64,000 nt of DNA from Bacteroidaceae bacterium (GCA_017557635.1 JAFYYH010000020.1:62001-126000), one strand, 5' to 3'. Positions 42,874 through 52,500 are shown, counted from the first letter of the stretch. Numbers and translations are program-made. Notes: a model not told the origin generated them from the letters alone.

Positions 42874-45800
42874 TTATTCCTCGTCGTCATACTTGCCTGA
42901 CCAATCGTATGAGCCCCATCCGGTAAGAGAACCATCGGTGGGCTTGAAATACATCTTGGCTGACGGCTTGAACTCATACTTGGTTGTTGAACCGGTCTTG
43001 GTGATGAGCTTTGTGTTAACAGATGAAGGTGAGGTAACGCGCTTGAATGTTCCGCCTACGGCCTTCTTGGAGCCGTTGTCTAACTGGTCGGTCCAGTGCT
43101 GGAAAGCATTCTCGGTGATATCATCGGGTGCAACTGTAATTGTCAGGTCATCGGGCTGTTCCTTAACCTTTATCTGGATAGAGAACTTACCGCTGGCGTT
43201 GGTGGCAACCTTGTATGTGTTGCCAAGTACAGATATGTCAGCAAGAGCGTTGGCTGCATTTACCCAAGTCTCCTGAGCAGAACCTGACTTCCAAACTTCG
43301 CCGGCTTTCTTGATGATACCCTCAATTGTAAGAGTGGTCTTCTCATCAGCAGCCCAAACGGCCCAGCCGCAAAGGTCGGTTTCCCAGTTCTTGGGTGTGC
43401 CGTCAGCATCAAAGATGTAATAACGGGTTCCCTTCTCATACCACTTGCTTGAAGGATTGACATCACCATTAAAGACATAGTCGCCCTCAAGTTCCATGGT
43501 AGCGTCTGATCCGGGGTTACGGTAGTGAGTGAATGTGAGACCAAGGTCTTCAATGTCAAAGCTGCTGTTGTCCCAATTTGCTACGTACTCATCGTCAGCA
43601 AACTGCATCAGCACGTTGATTGTCCAGTTGCCCTCGTTGTTGGTGGGAGCAACATAGGTTACGCCGTTTACGGTAATCTTTACGGGAAGATTCTTGGCAA
43701 CAGCGTAGTGACCTACGCGGAAACCGTCCTCAACAGCCAGCATTGCTGAACCGGTAACGGCCTGTGTCAGATTGAAACCCTTCTTGTATGCCCAACCGGC
43801 AATGTACTTGGCGTAGTTGTTCCACATTGCAAAACCTGCTTTAGGAGCGAACTTGTAGTATACGGTTCCCAAGTCATTCCATGCGGAACCGGTTTCAACT
43901 ATGCTTTCTCCTGTGTACTGGCCTTCAAGAATCTGAGTCTTGCCTGAAGCGTCCTTATAGTGCTTGAAGTCTTCAACGTCAATGGCTGCTGCAGAAACTG
44001 TGACGTTGGTTTCATCACCAGTGTTCTTGAGAGGAACGTTGAATGAGAATACACCGCTGTTGTTGGCAAGAACAGCAACGTCCTCAGTGTAAACGGTAAG
44101 TATTACAAGCTGTCCCTTGGCGGGCTTGTACTCACCGGTCAGGAAGCCGGTCTCCTCAGCCTTGAGAGCCTTACCTGTAGCCTTGGTGCTGTTTGTGTAA
44201 ACTACATCGTTGCCATCTGCCTTAACATACCAGCCTGCGAGGTTGTCATTGTAGGTTGAAGTGGCGTGATCAAGGTCAGTATCATCGATGTACATGTACT
44301 GGGTACCCAGATTGTTCCATGCCTCCTTGTCATCCTTGCTGTCATAAACAGTCTTGTAGATTGTGTAGTTGCCGGCCAACAGTTTGGTACCGTCATCGTT
44401 GTACTTGGGATAGTGTACATACTCATTAGTATAATACTCATCGGAAGTAATGGCGATATTGGGCTGGTCATTCTCATCCTGCAGAGGAATCATGAAGTCA
44501 TAAGCACCACCGGCCTTGGTCTTGATGGCGAAATCACGGTTGTTGGTGCCATCGTGAACATTGACAATGCGTGTTTGGGCTACGTACTCACCAATACCGT
44601 ATGAACTTTCAACGGCAAAGAGGATCTTACCCTTAACCTGTACGGGCTTGTCAAAGATTGAACTCCTGTACCAGCCAATCAGGTTGGCGTTCCACTCATC
44701 GGGACTCTCTGCTACGGCAGGATTGTACTTGAAATAGAAGTCGCCAAGTTCAAACCACTGTGCATCGTCCTTCTTGATCTGTGTCTTGCCGTTGTATTTA
44801 CCCTCGCGGAGAACTGTCTTCTTACCCTTGGAATCAATGAACTCGAAAGGCTGAACCTCTTCGGCCAATTTAACTCCAAAGTTGAGGGCATTGTCATCCT
44901 GAACGGGAATGTCAACGCTGAAGTTACCTTGAGCGTCAGTGATAACGGTAAGTCCGGTGTTGTAAGGAGCTGCAGCGGTCAGAACGATGGTCTGAGACTC
45001 GTTGCGGTAAGCACCCTCACCGAATGATGTCAGATAAGGCATGTAAATCTTACCTGTAAGGGTTGCGGTCTTTGAATATGACTCGTCAAAACCGGGCATA
45101 CCTGCAGCCCAACCTACCAGATTGTCATCCCAGTTATCGGGCTGGGCCTGATCGGCATCGGTTATGCTTGCATTGTAATAAGGTGTGAACAGAAGGTTCT
45201 GTGCACCCAGATTGTATGTTACACCGTCAATGATGTTGGTGAAGTTGAGACCGCCTACACCTGCAGTGTTACCAAAGTTCATCAGCTCATATGCACCGTA
45301 TACCTTAACAGAGGTCGTGTCTGAGTCAAAGTGTGTGAATTGGCTGTCGCCAATACCCAGAACCTTGAGGCCTGTGATGTGGAAACCGTCAGCAAGTGAC
45401 TTGACAGGCAGGGTGATTGAGTAGTTACCCTGTGCATCGGTTACTGTACCGAACTTGAGCTCAAGAGCTGCGGTTGTGCCGTAGTCATAGATTACGGTGA
45501 ACTCTACGGTAGCCTTGTTGGCAGCCTTGAAGGCACCCTTGCGGAAACCTGTCTCATAAGCCAGATTAACCTTACCGGTCATTGTTACCTCATTTGCGAA
45601 CTGGTCAACGTCAATCTTCTCACTTGCATAAACGATCTCCTCGGGGAATCTGAATGCTCCGGGCTTAAGAGCGTTGGCTGCAACAGAGAATGAATAGTTG
45701 CGGAGTTCTGACTTGAATACGGGTTTGCCGTCGGCACCCATCTTCTCATAAGTGCGGTAAACATCGGTAAACTCTTCCATGCGGATGGTGGCGTTGATAC

Positions 45801-46128
45801 CGGTGCTCTTTGTGGGGATTGTGATGCTGAACTTACCAGCCTCATCGGTTACTGTCTCAAAAATCTTGTTACCTACGGCAGCAGCGTTTCCATACTGTGC
45901 ATAGGGAACCTCAATGAATACCTTCCTGCCTGCGGCGGGCTTGGAGTTGATGATTGAGTAGCTGGTGGCGTTTACATCAACGCCAGTGCTGTAAGTTACT
46001 GTAGCGGAGATTGTTACCTCCTGCTTAACAGAGTCAAGATTGAACTCTGACTGTTCCTGCTGAGAGCATGACGCTCCAAACAGAATGAATGCAACCAATG
46101 CGGCTGCTCCAAACAGTTTCTGTTTCAT
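42874..46128 (-). CDS. Large lipoprotein with a regular ~147-residue repeat
   Basis: A 1084-residue predicted surface lipoprotein. The ATG at 46128 (MKQKLFGAAAL) gives lipobox GASC (Cys ~21); the frame extends further upstream without signal character. The body is a tandem array. Each unit contains a TGK/TGS strand, a GF..G.Y or FG.GAY turn, a strand pair ending in a DAQGN[YF]S or NASGKFS turn followed by I.[IV]P, and closes with W[ND].NL.GW. The GW motifs fall near residues 336, 484, 629, 776, 920 and 1069, a spacing of 144-149. The DaxGxfs turn resembles carboxypeptidase-regulatory or CNA-B-like beta-sandwiches. Seven such domains are visible, counting the two N-terminal ones. Function unknown; probably adhesion or surface display with the downstream barrel. 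Confidence 0.8.
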   Translation of the reverse strand: MKQKLFGAAALVAFILFGASCSQQEQSEFNLDSVKQEVTISATVTYSTGVDVNATSYSIINSKPAAGRKVFIEVPYAQYGNAAAVGNKIFETVTDEAGKFSITIPTKSTGINATIRMEEFTDVYRTYEKMGADGKPVFKSELRNYSFSVAANALKPGAFRFPEEIVYASEKIDVDQFANEVTMTGKVNLAYETGFRKGAFKAANKATVEFTVIYDYGTTAALELKFGTVTDAQGNYSITLPVKSLADGFHITGLKVLGIGDSQFTHFDSDTTSVKVYGAYELMNFGNTAGVGGLNFTNIIDGVTYNLGAQNLLFTPYYNASITDADQAQPDNWDDNLVGWAAGMPGFDESYSKTATLTGKIYMPYLTSFGEGAYRNESQTIVLTAAAPYNTGLTVITDAQGNFSVDIPVQDDNALNFGVKLAEEVQPFEFIDSKGKKTVLREGKYNGKTQIKKDDAQWFELGDFYFKYNPAVAESPDEWNANLIGWYRSSIFDKPVQVKGKILFAVESSYGIGEYVAQTRIVNVHDGTNNRDFAIKTKAGGAYDFMIPLQDENDQPNIAITSDEYYTNEYVHYPKYNDDGTKLLAGNYTIYKTVYDSKDDKEAWNNLGTQYMYIDDTDLDHATSTYNDNLAGWYVKADGNDVVYTNSTKATGKALKAEETGFLTGEYKPAKGQLVILTVYTEDVAVLANNSGVFSFNVPLKNTGDETNVTVSAAAIDVEDFKHYKDASGKTQILEGQYTGESIVETGSAWNDLGTVYYKFAPKAGFAMWNNYAKYIAGWAYKKGFNLTQAVTGSAMLAVEDGFRVGHYAVAKNLPVKITVNGVTYVAPTNNEGNWTINVLMQFADDEYVANWDNSSFDIEDLGLTFTHYRNPGSDATMELEGDYVFNGDVNPSSKWYEKGTRYYIFDADGTPKNWETDLCGWAVWAADEKTTLTIEGIIKKAGEVWKSGSAQETWVNAANALADISVLGNTYKVATNASGKFSIQIKVKEQPDDLTITVAPDDITENAFQHWTDQLDNGSKKAVGGTFKRVTSPSSVNTKLITKTGSTTKYEFKPSAKMYFKPTDGSLTGWGSYDWSGKYDDEE

Positions 46129-46226
46129 AAATAAAATGATTTGTGAAAAATTAGGTTGATTGAAATTGAGATATTTCGAATTATAGTCCATTTATTGGTC
46201 CTTTTAATTTAAGTCCTATTGCGGCG

Positions 46227-46234
46227 CAAAGTTA
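46227..46234 (-). promoter_or_regulatory. -7 box for the repeat-lipoprotein operon
   Basis: TAACTTTG on the minus strand matches TAnnTTTG and would leave a leader of about 92 nt before the ATG at 46128. Confidence 0.5.
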
Positions 46235-46308
46235 ACAATTTATAATTATAACGTAATATTTATATAGATTAATATTACGAATTGTTGAAAAATAATGCCG
46301 AAAGGGCG

Positions 46309-47655
46309 TTATTTCTCGGAAACAGTAAGAATGAGTTGGTTGGCAGTCTGTTCGTTGACGCGGTAACGATTATCGGAACGCAGTCCCATTACCCAGATGA
46401 TATCTTTGTTAAAAGATACTACAAGGCGGTTTTTTCGCTCGGCGGGGCTGATTTTGATGTCGGTAAGAAAATCACTTACAAGTTTGCGTCCTTTCATGCC
46501 GAAAGGAATGAATGAGTCACCTGCGGCCCATGGACGTATGGTCAGAGAACCTTCTTTGAACAGGGATGCGTCAAATGTGGCTATGTCAGGATCTTTTGAG
46601 ATTGGTGTTCCTGCCGGAGCGGTGCTGATACTCAGGGTGCGGCCATCGGGCAGGATAACTGAACCTCCGGGCTGAATATTCATTACAATTGGCTCAAACT
46701 CGCCGGATGTAAGTTCACGGATGCAGAATTCATCGCGTCCTTTGATGATTTCATGAGTTGCCGAGCGGAATATCAGTCCGGGCTGGGTGTGGGCCGATGC
46801 AGCCACGTCCATAATCCGGGTGCTGTTGAACCCTAAGGGCGAGAGTACCTCAAACAGGAAAGCGCTTGCCGAGGGCAACTTGACAAGTTGCGGGATGTCA
46901 ATTGTGAATCCGTCATCGGACTTTCTGATAATGCTGTTTGCAGCCTTGTCAATGGCGTCACGGTAGATGGAGTATGACTCCTGCAGGTGGGCGGCTGTAG
47001 TGGCGATGGCGTTGTCGGCATCGGGGTTGATGGTGCGCATCAGGGGCAGCAGTTGAAGACGGATCTTGTTGCGGGTGTAATCGGTTTCAAGGTTGGTGCT
47101 GTCGGTGATGTAGGGCTGGCCTTCTTTAAGGAGCCAATCCTCAATCTCCTGACGGGATACGCACAGCAGCGGGCGGATGATGTTTCCGTTGCGGGGTTTG
47201 ATGCCTGTCAGGCCTTTGATTCCGGTGCCGCGGATGAGGTTGAGCAGGACGGTCTCGACGGAGTCGTCGCGGTGGTGGGCTATGCAAATGGCGCAGGCCC
47301 CGGTATCCTTCATAATGCGATCAAAATCGGCGTAACGGAGTTCGCGGGCGGCCATTTCGATTGAGATTCCTTTCTGCCTGGCGTAGGATTGTGTGTCGTA
47401 ACTGCAAACTATGAGTTGTACTCCCTGTTTTTGGCAGAGGTCGGTTACGAACTGCTGGTCACGGTCGCTTTCGGTACCGCGCAGGTGGAAGTTACAGTGA
47501 ACGGCTGTGCACTTGTAGCCAAGACGGAGCAATACCATCAGCAGGGCGGTGCTGTCGGCACCTCCGCTCAGGCCCACGATTACGTGTGCGCCGTCCTCCA
47601 ACAGCGCGTTGCTGCTGATGAACTCACTGATTTTGTTTGAAAAACCGTCAATCAT
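46309..47655 (-). CDS. tilS: tRNA(Ile)-lysidine synthetase
   Basis: A 448-residue enzyme that converts C34 of the AUA-reading tRNA-Ile to lysidine using ATP and lysine. The PP-loop VGLSGGADSTALL sits at about 27-39; CIAHHRDDSVETVLLNLIRGTGI, LTGIKPRNGNIIRPLL, and YITDSTNLETDYTRNKIR are family signatures. The C-terminal substrate-binding domain (IRPWAAGDSFIPFGMKGRKLVSDFLTD) is present. The ATG at 47655 is chosen; the frame continues three codons to a TTG that lies in the -7 box TATATTTG. The transcript would be leaderless or nearly so. Confidence 0.95.
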   Translation of the reverse strand: MIDGFSNKISEFISSNALLEDGAHVIVGLSGGADSTALLMVLLRLGYKCTAVHCNFHLRGTESDRDQQFVTDLCQKQGVQLIVCSYDTQSYARQKGISIEMAARELRYADFDRIMKDTGACAICIAHHRDDSVETVLLNLIRGTGIKGLTGIKPRNGNIIRPLLCVSRQEIEDWLLKEGQPYITDSTNLETDYTRNKIRLQLLPLMRTINPDADNAIATTAAHLQESYSIYRDAIDKAANSIIRKSDDGFTIDIPQLVKLPSASAFLFEVLSPLGFNSTRIMDVAASAHTQPGLIFRSATHEIIKGRDEFCIRELTSGEFEPIVMNIQPGGSVILPDGRTLSISTAPAGTPISKDPDIATFDASLFKEGSLTIRPWAAGDSFIPFGMKGRKLVSDFLTDIKISPAERKNRLVVSFNKDIIWVMGLRSDNRYRVNEQTANQLILTVSEK

Positions 47656-47661
47656 CAACTG

Positions 47662-47669
47662 CAAATATA
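47662..47669 (-). promoter_or_regulatory. -7 box for tilS, adjacent to the ATG
   Basis: TATATTTG on the minus strand ends only seven bases before the tilS ATG, implying an mRNA starting at or very near the start codon. Confidence 0.5.
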
Positions 47670-47672
47670 ACT

Positions 47673-47700
47673 CTCAATTCTCAATTCTCAATTCTCAATT
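47673..47700. repeat. Four tandem copies of the heptamer CTCAATT
   Basis: Four exact 7-bp copies lie in the tilS/transporter gap and run into the 3' end of the transporter gene, where the minus-strand reading of the tract encodes its last residues (LRIEN) and its stop codon. Confidence 0.9.
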
Positions 47701-48670
47701 TGCTCTTCTTGTACAACTGGTGGGTGTTGTGGATGTTGTGCCAGATGGTGTAGAAGCCGCCGGCTACCGATACCAGAGGGTTCCAGAAGGTGTAACCCAT
47801 CCAGATTCCAAATACGGTGTTTTTCTGGCCGAAGGCCTGGCTGGCCTCGATGCGGCTGCCGTCCCTGCGTCCGGTGCGGCGTCCTACGGCGAACTGGAAT
47901 ATGCAGCAGAGAAGGGAGACAATGGCTATGCCTATCAATGTGATGATGCTGCAGCGGCTGTGGATGATGGCACGGGTGCTCATCAGTATGGCAAGTGTGA
48001 GCGCTACGCTCCAGAGGTAGAAACTCAGGTTTATCTTGGATGCTACCCAATGGTGGAACCGCGGCATGATCCAGCGTACTGTCCATGCGGTAAGGCAGGG
48101 CAGTATCAGAAGCGGGAATACCTTGGCCAGGATGCGGCTGAAGGCTGCTATGAAGGTTATTCCGGCCTGCGGATATAGCAGGGGAACGGTCAGGGGGACC
48201 GCTACCGATACGGCCAGATTGATGATGATGGTGTACATTACCACCTGTGCCATGTCGCCTCCCAACTTGCCGGTGACTACTGCGCAAGCCGTGGCGGTGG
48301 GGCAGATCATGCAGAGCATTCCGGTCTCAAAGAGGACTCGGTGACGGAGTATCCATGTTGCGGCTACGGTCTGGCTGTGCATGGCCCAGATTACCGTGAA
48401 GCAGAGAATCAGGAAGATTGATACCTGTAATGCCAGGTTGCGTAAGTGCCAGCGCTTGAACTTGAGCTGACGCGGCTCGATACGGCAGAAACTGATGAAC
48501 AGCATCAGAAAAAGCAGGATGGGCTGTGTGCGGCGGCAGATGGCCTCCAGAACGGGTCCGGCGGTGTGGATGGAGGGTATCCGGGAGTAGATGAGATATG
48601 CTCCTGCACCGGAGATCATGCCTATCACCAGCATCCAGTCTTTCAGGAATTTGAGAAATCTGCTTTTCAT
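47681..48670 (-). CDS. BASS-type (bile acid:sodium symporter superfamily) transporter
   Basis: A 329-residue inner membrane protein with about nine to ten hydrophobic segments. The ATG at 48670 (MKSRFLKFLKDW) is used; the frame extends upstream over the divergent gene's promoter region without membrane character. Marks of the superfamily are GMLCMICPTATACAVVTGKLGGD, the broken-helix type segment, and FGQKNTVFGIWMGYTFWNPLVSVAGGFYTIWHN near the C-terminus. The substrate is unknown; members carry bile acids, organic anions, pantoate or arsenite. The last residues and stop lie inside a heptamer repeat. Confidence 0.8.
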   Translation of the reverse strand: MKSRFLKFLKDWMLVIGMISGAGAYLIYSRIPSIHTAGPVLEAICRRTQPILLFLMLFISFCRIEPRQLKFKRWHLRNLALQVSIFLILCFTVIWAMHSQTVAATWILRHRVLFETGMLCMICPTATACAVVTGKLGGDMAQVVMYTIIINLAVSVAVPLTVPLLYPQAGITFIAAFSRILAKVFPLLILPCLTAWTVRWIMPRFHHWVASKINLSFYLWSVALTLAILMSTRAIIHSRCSIITLIGIAIVSLLCCIFQFAVGRRTGRRDGSRIEASQAFGQKNTVFGIWMGYTFWNPLVSVAGGFYTIWHNIHNTHQLYKKSKLRIEN

Positions 48671-48731
48671 TTCGGGCGCGAAGATACTTTTTATTTGTGA
48701 TTTACGTTTTAACTTAGCGCACCAAAACAAC

Positions 48732-50156
48732 ATGAAACGCTTCAGGTTATTGAACATGCTGCTTCCGTTGCTGGCCATGTGGTCATGCACGGATGACTGG
48801 AAATTCAGCACAGACTCAAGTTATGTGCTGGCTTTCTCGGCTGATACCGTGCGTTTTGACACCGTGTTTACCGGGGCGGCATCGGCATCGGCCGAGTTCA
48901 GGATATATAACCTGAATGACGTGGGACTTAAGTTCGATGCGCTGATGGGAGGCGGTGCTGCAAGCCCGTTCCGCATGAATCTGGACGGCGAGGGCGGAAC
49001 TACAATCACCGGCTTGGAGATTCCTGCTGGTGACAGCCTGTTCTGCTTTGTGTCGGTCAACATCACTGAGACCGGTCAGGCCGATATCTTCAATGCGTTT
49101 GATTCCATACGGTTCGTGCTGGAGAGCGGGGTGATGCAGTGCGTGCGCTTATCGGCCCACGGACAGAATGCCGTACGGCTTAAAGGCCGACGGATTGAGA
49201 CCGATGAGACCCTTTCGTCACACCTGCCTTACATCATTTATGACAGCCTTTATGTGGCCGAGGGTGCCACGCTGACGCTGCAGGCCGGAACTAGACTCTA
49301 TTTCCATAAGGGCGCACGGCTTGACGTAGCCGGCCGTCTGGTGGCGCAGGGCACTCAGGACAGTATGATCGTGATGCGCGGTGACCGCCTTGACTATATG
49401 CTTGTGGATGTTCCCTATGATGTACTGGCCGGACAGTGGGGCGGCATAAGACTGCGCAGCGGCAGTTATGACAACCGTCTGGAGTGGTGTGACATACACG
49501 GCGGCAATTGGGGCGTTCTGGCGGACAGTGCCGATGCCGGCCGGATGAAACTGAGCGTCATTTCAAGCATCATACACAATGTGGAAGGCAACGGAATAGA
49601 GGCCGTGGGCTGCCGCATTGAGGTGGCCAACTCACAGATAACCAATGCCGGCGTTACATGTGTGGACATTACCGGCGGATGGTCGGAGTTTACCTTCTGC
49701 ACCATAGCCGGATTCTCACTCTGGAGCATAGGCAGCCAGGCGGTGCTGCTCACTGACAGATACGGCAAGAGAGCCGTTCCGTTCCTGGGCGCACAGTTCC
49801 GCAACTGCATCATAACCGGCCGTCATGAGACCGAACTTGTGACTCTGTTTGCCGATTCAATAAAGAAGAGCGCACCCTACAGCGTGAGCAACTCGCTGCT
49901 CATGGTACGTGACACCACCGATTCGCGCTTCAGCAATGTGGTGTTTGAGGACCGCGATTCAAAGATGTTCGGCCCGTACAATTTTGTGGATAATTCAATT
50001 CAGGGCTACCGCTCGGTGTTTGCACTTGACTCCCTGTCACCTGCACGGGGCATAGCCGATTCGCTTTCCGTCATCTGGCCAGTGGATCTGGCGGGCGTGT
50101 CCAGACCTCCGTTGAGGGCCGATGCGGGCTGCTTCCAATATCAATCCCCCAATTAA
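48732..50156 (+). CDS. Lipoprotein with right-handed beta-helix
   Basis: A 474-residue predicted lipoprotein. The ATG at 48732 (MKRFRLLNMLL) gives a signal ending in AMWSC (Cys19); the longer frame upstream is antisense to the transporter gene. An N-terminal beta-sandwich-like domain (about 20-150; EFRIYNLNDVGLKFDALMGG, LEIPAGDSLFCFVSV) precedes a right-handed parallel beta-helix (about 165-440) marked by LTLQAGTRLYFHKGARLDVAGRL, WGGIRLRSGSYDNRLEWCDI and repeated IHGGNWGVLADS-type coils. Such proteins bind or process polysaccharides or act in surface structures. The next gene begins three bases after the stop. Confidence 0.8.
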   Translation: MKRFRLLNMLLPLLAMWSCTDDWKFSTDSSYVLAFSADTVRFDTVFTGAASASAEFRIYNLNDVGLKFDALMGGGAASPFRMNLDGEGGTTITGLEIPAGDSLFCFVSVNITETGQADIFNAFDSIRFVLESGVMQCVRLSAHGQNAVRLKGRRIETDETLSSHLPYIIYDSLYVAEGATLTLQAGTRLYFHKGARLDVAGRLVAQGTQDSMIVMRGDRLDYMLVDVPYDVLAGQWGGIRLRSGSYDNRLEWCDIHGGNWGVLADSADAGRMKLSVISSIIHNVEGNGIEAVGCRIEVANSQITNAGVTCVDITGGWSEFTFCTIAGFSLWSIGSQAVLLTDRYGKRAVPFLGAQFRNCIITGRHETELVTLFADSIKKSAPYSVSNSLLMVRDTTDSRFSNVVFEDRDSKMFGPYNFVDNSIQGYRSVFALDSLSPARGIADSLSVIWPVDLAGVSRPPLRADAGCFQYQSPN

Positions 50157-50159
50157 AGA

Positions 50160-51137
50160 ATGAAACGACTTCTCCTTTTCCTGATTGTTTGCACCCTGAT
50201 TCCCCTGACGTTACGCTCACAGCAGAGCATGACGGTCATGTTCATGAATACCGAGAATCTGTTCGACCCTGAGGATGATCCCCTCAAAGACGATGACGAC
50301 TATACTCCGGACGGTGATTATCATTGGACGAAATCCCGCTATTGGGATAAGCTGGATGCAGTCTCCAAGGTGATTGTTGCGGCCGATGAGGACCAGGCAC
50401 CTGCGCTGGTGGGTTTGTGCGAGGTTGAGAATGAGACGGTGCTGAAGGACCTGACATCCCGCTCGGCACTGCGTGAGGCCGGTTACCGTTTTGTCATGAC
50501 TGACTCGCCCGACCGCCGCGGAATAGACGTGGCACTCATGTACCGCCGCAGTTTCTTCCGTCTGATAGGGCAGGAGTCCCTGCGCGTGAACCTGAAACCA
50601 TACGGCGGAGGCGCCACCCGTGACATACTGCATGTAACGGGAGTGCTTGACAATCATGACACCATAGATGTCTACGTATGCCACTGGCCCAGCCGCTACG
50701 GCGGTGTGGAGCAGAGCGAGCCGTTGCGCATCAGTGCGGCACGCAGGTTACGGGCATCGGCCGACAGTGTAATCAGCGTGCGCCGCAAGCCGTACATAAT
50801 CATAATGGGTGACCTGAACGAGGGGCCCGATGACCCCGCCGTGCGTGACGTGCTGGCGGCTGGCGGCAGGTTGGTTACGGTCATGGACAGGCTTGACGGG
50901 GGCAGTTACAAATATGATGGAGAGTGGGATAAATATGACCAGTTTATATTGTCAACATCTTTTACAAACGGGCTGGGCTGTACCGAACTGCTTGGCGCCG
51001 AAATAATGGATCTGCCGTTCCTGCTTACAGATGATGACAATTATGGCGGGCAGAAACCTTTCCGCACATACAACGGCCGCCGGTACCAGGGCGGCTATTC
51101 TGACCATCTTCCCATCAAAATGAGCATCGGTTTCTGA
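50160..51137 (+). CDS. Secreted endonuclease/exonuclease/phosphatase (EEP) family protein
   Basis: A 325-residue exported enzyme. The signal peptide ends near residue 20 (TLRSQ). The DNase I-like EEP fold is complete: FMNTENLFD (Asn), GLCEVENETV (metal-binding Glu), a DSPDRRGIDVALMYRR strand, CHWPSRYGG, IIIMGDLNEGPDD (Asp and Asn) and the terminal GGYSDHLPIKM (Asp-His pair). It is likely an extracellular or periplasmic nuclease or phosphodiesterase. It is co-transcribed with the beta-helix lipoprotein (gap 3 bases). Confidence 0.9.
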   Translation: MKRLLLFLIVCTLIPLTLRSQQSMTVMFMNTENLFDPEDDPLKDDDDYTPDGDYHWTKSRYWDKLDAVSKVIVAADEDQAPALVGLCEVENETVLKDLTSRSALREAGYRFVMTDSPDRRGIDVALMYRRSFFRLIGQESLRVNLKPYGGGATRDILHVTGVLDNHDTIDVYVCHWPSRYGGVEQSEPLRISAARRLRASADSVISVRRKPYIIIMGDLNEGPDDPAVRDVLAAGGRLVTVMDRLDGGSYKYDGEWDKYDQFILSTSFTNGLGCTELLGAEIMDLPFLLTDDDNYGGQKPFRTYNGRRYQGGYSDHLPIKMSIGF

Positions 51138-51214
51138 TTATTGTCAGAAATAAGTCCTATATTTGGGAACTTTTTACGACCGAATACTTAAACCAAAAAA
51201 CTTACAATAAGATT

Positions 51215-52477
51215 ATGAAGAGTATCAAATCACTGGTAATGGCTGCCGCAGTCCTGGCAGTTGTTCCCGCAATGGCACAGAAATCAATTCCTCTGGTATA
51301 TGATCAGGAATTCGCCGGAGCAAAGTATCCCGCACCCGCATTCCCCGAAGTAGATGAGGCTACCAACCTGGAGACCCTGCCCAACCCGTTTGAGTTCTCA
51401 AACAGCAAGAAGCAGGTAAAGAAGTTCAAGGATTGGGAGAAGCGTCGCGCCGAGATTGTTCGCGAGCTCCAGCACTACGAGATAGGTGAGAAGCCCATGG
51501 TTGACAAGAAAGACATTGAGGCTACTCTTGAGAACGGTACACTGGTTGTTAAGGTTACCCGTAACGGTGAGACCTTGGAACTCTCTGCAAAGATTACTTA
51601 TCCTGAGGGTGACGGCCCGTTCCCGTTGATGATCGGTGCATCCAACAACGCTTTGCCGCGTCAGTTCTTCTCAGAGCGCAAGATTGCTCAGATGAACTTC
51701 AGCGAGCGTCAGGTAAACAGCTACTCACAGATGGCCGGCGGCTTTGGCGGCGGTGAGAGAAAGGATGGCCGCGGTACATACAACTTTGACCGTCTCTATC
51801 CCGAGCTGGTTGACAACGGTGCATATTCAGAGTGGGCATGGGGCGTAAGCCGCCTTATCGACGGTCTGGAGATTGTAGGTGCTGCCAGCAAGATCGATAT
51901 GAAGCACATCGGTATCACCGGTTGCTCATACGCAGGTAAGATGGCCCTCTGGTCAGGTGCTATGGACGAGCGTATCGCTCTGACAATCGCTCAGGAGCCC
52001 GGTGGCGGCGGTGCTGCTGCATGGCGTGTATCACAGACCCTGGGTAATGTCGAGAACCTTGGCAACACTGATAACCACTGGTTCAAGATCTCCATGTGGG
52101 ACTGGAAGGAGGAGAACGTAACAAAGCTCCCGTATGACCACCACGAGCTCTGCGCTCTGGTTTGCCCCCGTGCACTCCTTGTACTGGGTAACACCGATTA
52201 TGAGTGGCTGGCCGATGAGGCAGGTTATGTAAGTGCTGTAGCTGCCCGCGAGGTATGGAAGAAGTTCGGAATCGAGGACCGCATGGGATTCTCAATCCAG
52301 GGCAAGCATGGTCACTGCCAGCTCCCCCAGAGCCAGTATCCCGAGGTTGAGGCCTTCATCGACAAGTTCCTGCTCGGCAAGGAGGACGCCAACACCATCA
52401 TCATGCATGTTGACGAGACTCTTCAGGATAAAGAGGTTCAGAAGTGGATCCCTTGGGCCCAGACTGGCTTTAAATAA
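51215..52477 (+). CDS. CE15-like glucuronoyl esterase family protein, variant nucleophile motif
   Basis: A 420-residue secreted alpha/beta hydrolase. The signal peptide ends near residue 21 (PAMAQ). The nucleophile elbow is GCSYAGK (about residue 235), keeping the Cys-Ser of CE15 but with Tyr in place of the usual Arg. WAWGVSRLIDGLE precedes it, EPGGGGAAAWR follows, and QGKHGHCQ supplies the candidate catalytic His. It is distantly related to the CE15-like protein at 8.8 kb, which has the reverse pattern (Arg kept, Cys lost). Both probably attack plant cell-wall esters, but specificity is uncertain. A strong terminator follows. Confidence 0.8.
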   Translation: MKSIKSLVMAAAVLAVVPAMAQKSIPLVYDQEFAGAKYPAPAFPEVDEATNLETLPNPFEFSNSKKQVKKFKDWEKRRAEIVRELQHYEIGEKPMVDKKDIEATLENGTLVVKVTRNGETLELSAKITYPEGDGPFPLMIGASNNALPRQFFSERKIAQMNFSERQVNSYSQMAGGFGGGERKDGRGTYNFDRLYPELVDNGAYSEWAWGVSRLIDGLEIVGAASKIDMKHIGITGCSYAGKMALWSGAMDERIALTIAQEPGGGGAAAWRVSQTLGNVENLGNTDNHWFKISMWDWKEENVTKLPYDHHELCALVCPRALLVLGNTDYEWLADEAGYVSAVAAREVWKKFGIEDRMGFSIQGKHGHCQLPQSQYPEVEAFIDKFLLGKEDANTIIMHVDETLQDKEVQKWIPWAQTGFK

Positions 52478-52500
52478 GCTGAAATACAGTCAGATAATAA

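Noticed and set aside
47673..47700. The CTCAATT tandem tract as a CRISPR or insertion-site array
   Set aside because: The units are only 7 bp with no spacers; it is a simple sequence repeat.
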